Origin: ANME-2 cluster archaeon
GTDB lineage: Archaea > Halobacteriota > Methanosarcinia > Methanosarcinales > Methanocomedenaceae
DNA length: 38,864 nt
Direction of reading: 5' to 3'
Assembly (NCBI GenBank): GCA_019429385.1
Contig: JAHYIS010000027.1
Location: forward strand, 1-38,864
Shown: positions 35,668-38,864 of the stretch, piece after piece
How the letters are laid out: each line of letters opens with the position of its first letter
Position numbering within the stretch: position 1 is the stretch's first letter
The notes under the pieces: model-generated
What the model saw: only the letters and a program-made list of their open reading frames with translations
Databases searched by the model: none
What the model was told of the DNA's origin: nothing
Position numbers and translations under genes: made by a program

Positions 35668-35782
35668 ATACACATTTGAAATGTGATACTTCGGTATCAC
35701 ATTCTTTTCTTTTATTAAGAGACAAATCGGTTACACGGCAAAATATCATCTTTATGCGGGATATAAAAAAACCTGGCGAATC

Positions 35783-36220
35783 ATGAAAAACGTTAAAACA
35801 ATATCAGAAAACAATGACGCAGTATCCCCGGTCATTGGTGTTATCCTGATGGTTGCCATCACTGTTATCCTGGCTGCGGTCATTGCTGCATACGTGTTCG
35901 GCGTGGGCGGCGGTGTTCAGAAGCAGTACATGGTGGGAGCCGTTATATCGCAGGTAAGCCCCAGCCAGATAGATGTTACCTACCTGGGAGGCGGAGATGC
36001 CGATTCCGTGGATTTTATTACGGTAAGGGTAACCACAGCAGATGGTGTTGTTGTTAATAGTTATTTCAACGACAAAAACAGCAGTAACGGTATAGCTGAC
36101 ATTTTACCCGGTACCGCGTCCATCGTCAGCAGTAACAATTTTACCTATATTGACCACGTCATAGTCACTGCCACATTCCTCGACGGCAACCAGCAGGTCA
36201 TCATGGAACGGTACGTCTGA
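35783..36220 (+). CDS. Type IV pilin, second paralogue
   Basis: 145 aa. [20 protein letters not shown] and [16 protein letters not shown] form the same processed helix as the first pilin; the head shares [15 protein letters not shown] (first pilin DVTYAGGPDADALDY) and the end [19 protein letters not shown]. No ribosome binding site is visible (CCTGGCGAATC before ATG). An ATATAAAA at 35761-35768 is nearer than usual for a TATA box, so a leaderless transcript or readthrough from the first pilin are both possible. Confidence 0.9.
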   Translation: MKNVKTISENNDAVSPVIGVILMVAITVILAAVIAAYVFGVGGGVQKQYMVGAVISQVSPSQIDVTYLGGGDADSVDFITVRVTTADGVVVNSYFNDKNSSNGIADILPGTASIVSSNNFTYIDHVIVTATFLDGNQQVIMERYV

Positions 36221-36471
36221 CATTCCTCTGCATGCTCTGGATTACCTAACCTGGCGTGTGCAATCTTTTTCTTCTAACCTGACAACTTTTGCAGGTTTAT
36301 ATCGAACCGGCACAAACACCACCTCCGCCCCCCTCGCCTATCCCCTATCCCACGCCCGGACGCATGAGCACACGATTGCGTACAAGAGTATCAATGTCGG
36401 GCCGCCGGATACGTGCGACAGGGGCAGCGGGAGGAAGGAGAACGGCGGGCGGTTAGGGGGTGCGCTGGATG

Positions 36472-36682
36472 TTGTGCGTGGAGTGGCCTCAACGGCTGTT
36501 AAAATATAATTTTATTTAAATAATGCGCCGCAAAGCACGCAAAGTTAATGCAGCTACGGCTTTGCGGTGAATTAGATGAACGAGAAAAACTTTGGATGGC
36601 AAGAACTTCCCATTTACCTTTTCACCGGAACAAACCTGGACGACCCTGACCCCGACAATCTGCCTGATATTGAACCTGGCAG
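36472..36682 (+). repeat. Direct repeat R1 (copy of 38637-38864)
   Basis: Begins TTGTGCGTGGAGTGGCC, runs through CTGTTAAAATATAATTTTAT and the CGCAAAG palindrome, and ends in the coding-like piece reading IYLFTGTNLDDP then DNLPDIEP. The second copy at the window end is highly similar. R1 lacks 18 nt present in R2, bounded by CTTTGCGG on both sides, as expected of a deletion between short repeats. Confidence 0.85.
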
Positions 36683-36713
36683 CCAGCAGGTCATCATGGA
36701 CGTCCGCGTGTGA
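36576..36713 (+). pseudogene. Pilin 3'-end remnant, 45-codon reading frame
   Basis: ATG 36576 opens MNEKNFGWQELPIYLFTGTN, then LDDPDPDNLPDIEPGSQQVI and MDVRV. The end GSQQVIMDVRV resembles the end of the second pilin ([11 protein letters not shown]), and the 65 nt after the stop also resemble those after the second pilin (TGACA, GCATGC, GTGTGC, TTTTTCTT in order). No signal helix is left. So a third pilin copy seems to have lost its 5' part to a repeat insertion. Confidence 0.45.
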
Positions 36714-37461
36714 CACTTCTATGCATGCCAGGGCTCCCTTCGCCCGGGTGTGTGCCATATTTTTCTTTTGAACAAGCTGTTTCAGGGGTCTATTGGATCG
36801 ATAATAACAGCCCCACCTTTCTCCACTCCCCTGCGCTGTCCCTGCTGCTGCTGACCTGGTGTGGACGGTTGTATTATTTTGTAGTGCGTGGAGTGGCGCC
36901 ACGGCTGTTGAAATATATAATTAGTACAATTTAAACCAGGAAAGAACACACATCCAGAGGACCATGCTCCTTTGCAATGAATAAAATAATGAACCCCCCC
37001 TCAGCCCTTACGTTGCTGAGTCGGGTTTGGGTGCTGCTATACAATAACAACCATTTAAACAACTGACCCTGACACCGCAGCCCGCAAGGGCGGTATGGTG
37101 GCAGCCAGCCTTGTTGCTTTAATTGAACCGCAGAGTACGCGGAGTGAGCAGAGCGTTTTTACTTTTCTCTGCGCACCTCAGCGGTTCGCATTGACCTGCT
37201 CTCCCGCCCCCCCACCGCACTGGTGACTGTGCTGGGGTGTGTATACACATGAAAGAGTAATGTAAATTCAACCTACTGCTTCACCTGGCTCTGTACCTGA
37301 TAAGTTCCACGAACAGCGACGTCAGAAGATCCGTTATGCCACGCGACTATTTGAAGCTATCTTTTTCAACAGGGATGTGCTACTAAATGCAACATGTGAT
37401 AAGAAAAGCTTATTAGTGAATGGTTCGAAATACTGAGTACGCAAGTGAAGAGGTAACAATC
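36714..37461. other. Repeat-rich non-coding stretch
   Basis: No convincing gene in either strand. It holds a partial third copy of the repeat start at 36883-36936 (GTGCGTGGAGTGGCGCCACG, then AATATATAATT), a dyad CTCAGC/GCTGAG at 37000-37020, and a palindromic element at 37128-37184 (CCGCAGAG ... CTCTGC ... GCGG) like dispersed CGCAGAG repeats of many environmental genomes. Short ORFs here have repetitive or low-complexity translations. The segment ends with the promoter region of the toxin-antitoxin pair. The stretch 36221-36471 after the second pilin also holds no gene. Confidence 0.6.
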
Positions 37462-37767
37462 ATGAGCAGTGCTACATCTATAATTACATCCAGTGGTGCA
37501 GATGCGTTGGTCCGGGGAGGGGTATATTCAACAAAAAATGAACTTTTAGATGATGCTTTAAGAACCTTTTTTGAGTTCAGGAAGGATATGCGGATAACAG
37601 CTGTGGTAGAGATGTATAAGGCAGATGAGATATCCATCTCAAAAGCTGCTGAATTGGCAGGGGTCAGTACAGAGGAAATAAAGGATTTTCTGGCAAAGGC
37701 AGGTGTAAAGATAAGAAGGGGTTTTTCCCGGAATAAGGGAAGTGAATTAGCAGAGCTAGTACGATGA
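37462..37767 (+). CDS. UPF0175-family antitoxin
   Basis: 101 aa from ATG 37462, 8 nt after GAAGAGGT; an ATG at 37420 in frame is an alternative. The N-terminal half (GVYSTKNELLDDALRTFFEF) resembles a ribbon-helix-helix-like segment, and ISISKAAELAGVSTEEIKDFLAKAGV is the UPF0175 helix-turn-helix. Its stop overlaps the PIN gene start (ATGA). Binds and neutralises the PIN toxin and probably represses the operon, as in other antitoxins. Confidence 0.82.
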   Translation: MSSATSIITSSGADALVRGGVYSTKNELLDDALRTFFEFRKDMRITAVVEMYKADEISISKAAELAGVSTEEIKDFLAKAGVKIRRGFSRNKGSELAELVR

Positions 37768-38294
37768 TACTCATCGACACCTGCATTTTAAGTTCACTGG
37801 CTAAGATCGATAGATTATGTTTGCTGGATATATTATTCAGGAAGCATTTCTGTTATATCACACCATCTATATTGAGGGAATTGGACACAAACAAGATTGC
37901 AGGATTCAAATTTGTTGATAAGATCGGGAAAATGCTTAGTTTTACGGATGTAAAGAACAAAATCTGTATAATATCACCGGATGCAGAAGAATTTGAACAA
38001 GCATATGGACTTCAGGATAAGTATAACCTGAGTCTTGTGGACTGCGAATGTATTGTTCTGGCAAAGTCTAAAGATGCTATTTTGTTGACAGACGACACGA
38101 AGCTTGGGAAATCGGCACTCAAAGAAGGTATCTCCAAAGTATATGATTTGAAGAGCCTGCTGGTGGCAAACATCATAGAAGAGGTTATAATTGTGCGAGA
38201 AGAACTTGAAGAGATTCTTGATTGTTTGAGACGAAAAGACTACTATTCATTTTCTGAAAGTGATATAGAGGAGATTTTCAAATATATATCGTGA
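37764..38294 (+). CDS. PIN-domain toxin (DUF3368/VapC-like RNase)
   Basis: 176 aa. The Mg-binding acidic residues of PIN nucleases are in place: D5 (LIDTCILSSL), E39 (LRELD), D93 (LVDCECIVLA) and D110/D111 (LLTDDTKLG). PIN toxins cut RNA, often tRNA or rRNA. UPF0175 plus DUF3368-type PIN is a known antitoxin-toxin pairing. The C-terminal extension (EEVIIVREELEEILDCLRRKDY) is probably the antitoxin-binding part. Intact. Confidence 0.85.
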   Translation: MILIDTCILSSLAKIDRLCLLDILFRKHFCYITPSILRELDTNKIAGFKFVDKIGKMLSFTDVKNKICIISPDAEEFEQAYGLQDKYNLSLVDCECIVLAKSKDAILLTDDTKLGKSALKEGISKVYDLKSLLVANIIEEVIIVREELEEILDCLRRKDYYSFSESDIEEIFKYIS

Positions 38295-38636
38295 TTGTAA
38301 CTATAATCGAATAAGTATACGCTCATCCCTTTCGTTAATCTAAATCGTTATACCCCGCAGCACTGCTGCGGTTGGGTGTGCCGTCGCAACATTTGACTTA
38401 AGTAATGTATGCAACATCTAATCCGTGTAAATCTGTGTCTAAAAAATAATGAAACCCAGCCCCCATCTATTCTATGGTTCTGCTACCGCCCCTTCTGGTT
38501 CACTTATATATGGTGCCCGTCCCGGTCTGCTCCGCCCTTCCCTTGTGGTGTGGGGTGCTGGAAGGTGCTTTTCCATTTTTCTATCAGGCATTGGGTGTTT
38601 CTTGTTGGGTGGTAGTGATGGGTAGTTATATTCAGT
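38295..38636. other. Non-coding stretch after the toxin gene
   Basis: No supported gene. A hairpin CCGCAG-CACTG-CTGCGG lies at 38355-38371 and could end the toxin-antitoxin transcript, though no T-run follows. Positions 38440-38470 (AATAATGAAACCCAGCCC) resemble 36983-37006, suggesting that the two flanks of the toxin-antitoxin pair derive from one duplicated unit. Confidence 0.45.
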
Positions 38637-38864
38637 TGTTGGTGGTGGAGTGCCTCCATGGCTGTTAAAATATAATTTTATTTAAATAATGTGCCGCAAA
38701 GCACGCAAAGTTAATGCAGCAACGCCTTTGCGGTCTTTGCGTACTTTGCGGTGAATTGAATGAACGAAAAAAAACTTTAAATGGCAAGGACTTTCCATTT
38801 ACCTTTTCAACGGAACTAACCTGGACGACCCTGAATCCGATAATCTGCCTGATATTGAACCCAG
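38637..38864 (+). repeat. Direct repeat R2, cut by window end
   Basis: Second copy of R1, with the full palindrome. The coding-like end reads LSIYLFNGTNLDDP then ESDNLPDIEP in the frame matching R1, but the preceding frame is broken by TAA after MNEKKL. The copy continues beyond the window. Confidence 0.85.
38692..38752. repeat. CGCAAAG palindrome within R2
   Basis: CCGCAAAGCACGCAAAG at 38693-38709 and CTTTGCGTACTTTGCGG at 38735-38751 form a long hairpin with one mismatch around a 25-nt centre. It is the type of dispersed REP-like palindrome common in environmental archaeal and bacterial genomes. Confidence 0.7.

Noticed and set aside
35761-35783. Leaderless transcript of the second pilin
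   Set aside because: The TATA-like box is closer to the ATG than usual archaeal spacing, so the case is undecided and not reported as a finding.
36258-36509. 83-codon ORF after the second pilin
   Set aside because: Low-complexity, overlaps repeat R1, no ribosome binding site, no homology seen.
38409-38668. Two overlapping 64-68 codon ORFs near the window end
   Set aside because: They run into repeat R2 and have no start signal; hydrophobic look comes from CT-rich DNA.
38692-38752. CGCAAAG repeats as a CRISPR array
   Set aside because: Palindromic unit without regular repeat-spacer periodicity and no cas genes.

Overview
Host. The window reads as a chromosome segment of a methane-metabolising archaeon of the Methanosarcinales type (a methanogen, or an ANME/Methanoperedens-like relative). 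The evidence is the methyl-coenzyme M reductase activation gene atwA followed by methanogenesis marker genes mmp3, 6, 5, 15, 17 and 7; the archaeal aromatic pathway that begins with ADH synthase and dehydroquinate synthase II; gatE; a zinc-finger RPA; a low-molecular-weight siroheme sulfite reductase; a secreted S16 protease with a PGF-CTERM-like tail; and archaeal type IV pilins. TATA-like boxes and GGAGG/AAGGTGA ribosome binding sites fit this. I cannot tell methanogen from methane oxidiser, since mcr itself is not here. No tRNA, rRNA or CRISPR array was seen.

Layout. 1-870: start of a lipoprotein gene (minus) and a solo IS200/IS605 TnpA. 918-5715: a tight plus-strand aromatic amino acid operon (aroA', aroB', aroD, aroE, tyrA); TyrA carries a C-terminal domain resembling the FDX-ACB domain of PheRS beta. 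5754-6840: minus-strand operon of a secreted Met/His-rich PepSY-like protein, a small membrane protein and a winged-helix regulator, with nested inverted repeats upstream shared with the divergent NIF3-like gene (7016-7747). 7790-9617: minus-strand sulfur operon (V4R protein, TusA, two half-size YeeE/YedE transporters). 9850-11748: gatE, behind a possible 20-codon leader ORF. 11992-18947: atwA plus six mmp genes; atwA has a perfect ribosome binding site but no ATG/GTG/TTG at the right place.

19073-23848: an envelope-stress block. A frameshifted 4-TM gene and a pyruvate-kinase-C-like gene are followed by htpX-pspAB (plus), converging on pspA-pspAA (minus), then a DUF1614-like membrane protein. 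A roughly 50-bp imperfect inverted repeat lies at each edge of the block. 23888-26762: enolase, then the RPA and RPA-associated protein operon (minus). 26931-29536: siroheme sulfite reductase and the secreted Lon-like protease. 29550-30110: decayed MscS gene. 30111-32820: minus-strand DUF531, GNAT, SPFH/stomatin and NfeD genes. 33048-34346: DUF1015 protein.

34347-38864 is a looser accessory region: a broken small gene, a DUF5371-like regulator candidate with two type IV pilins, then degenerate repeat-rich DNA. A direct repeat of about 210-230 bp, containing a CGCAAAG-type palindrome and a conserved short reading frame, occurs at 36472 and again at the window end. The two copies bracket a UPF0175/PIN toxin-antitoxin pair. 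Two G-run frameshifts and two non-canonical starts hint either at local gene decay or at residual assembly errors; both readings are kept open.
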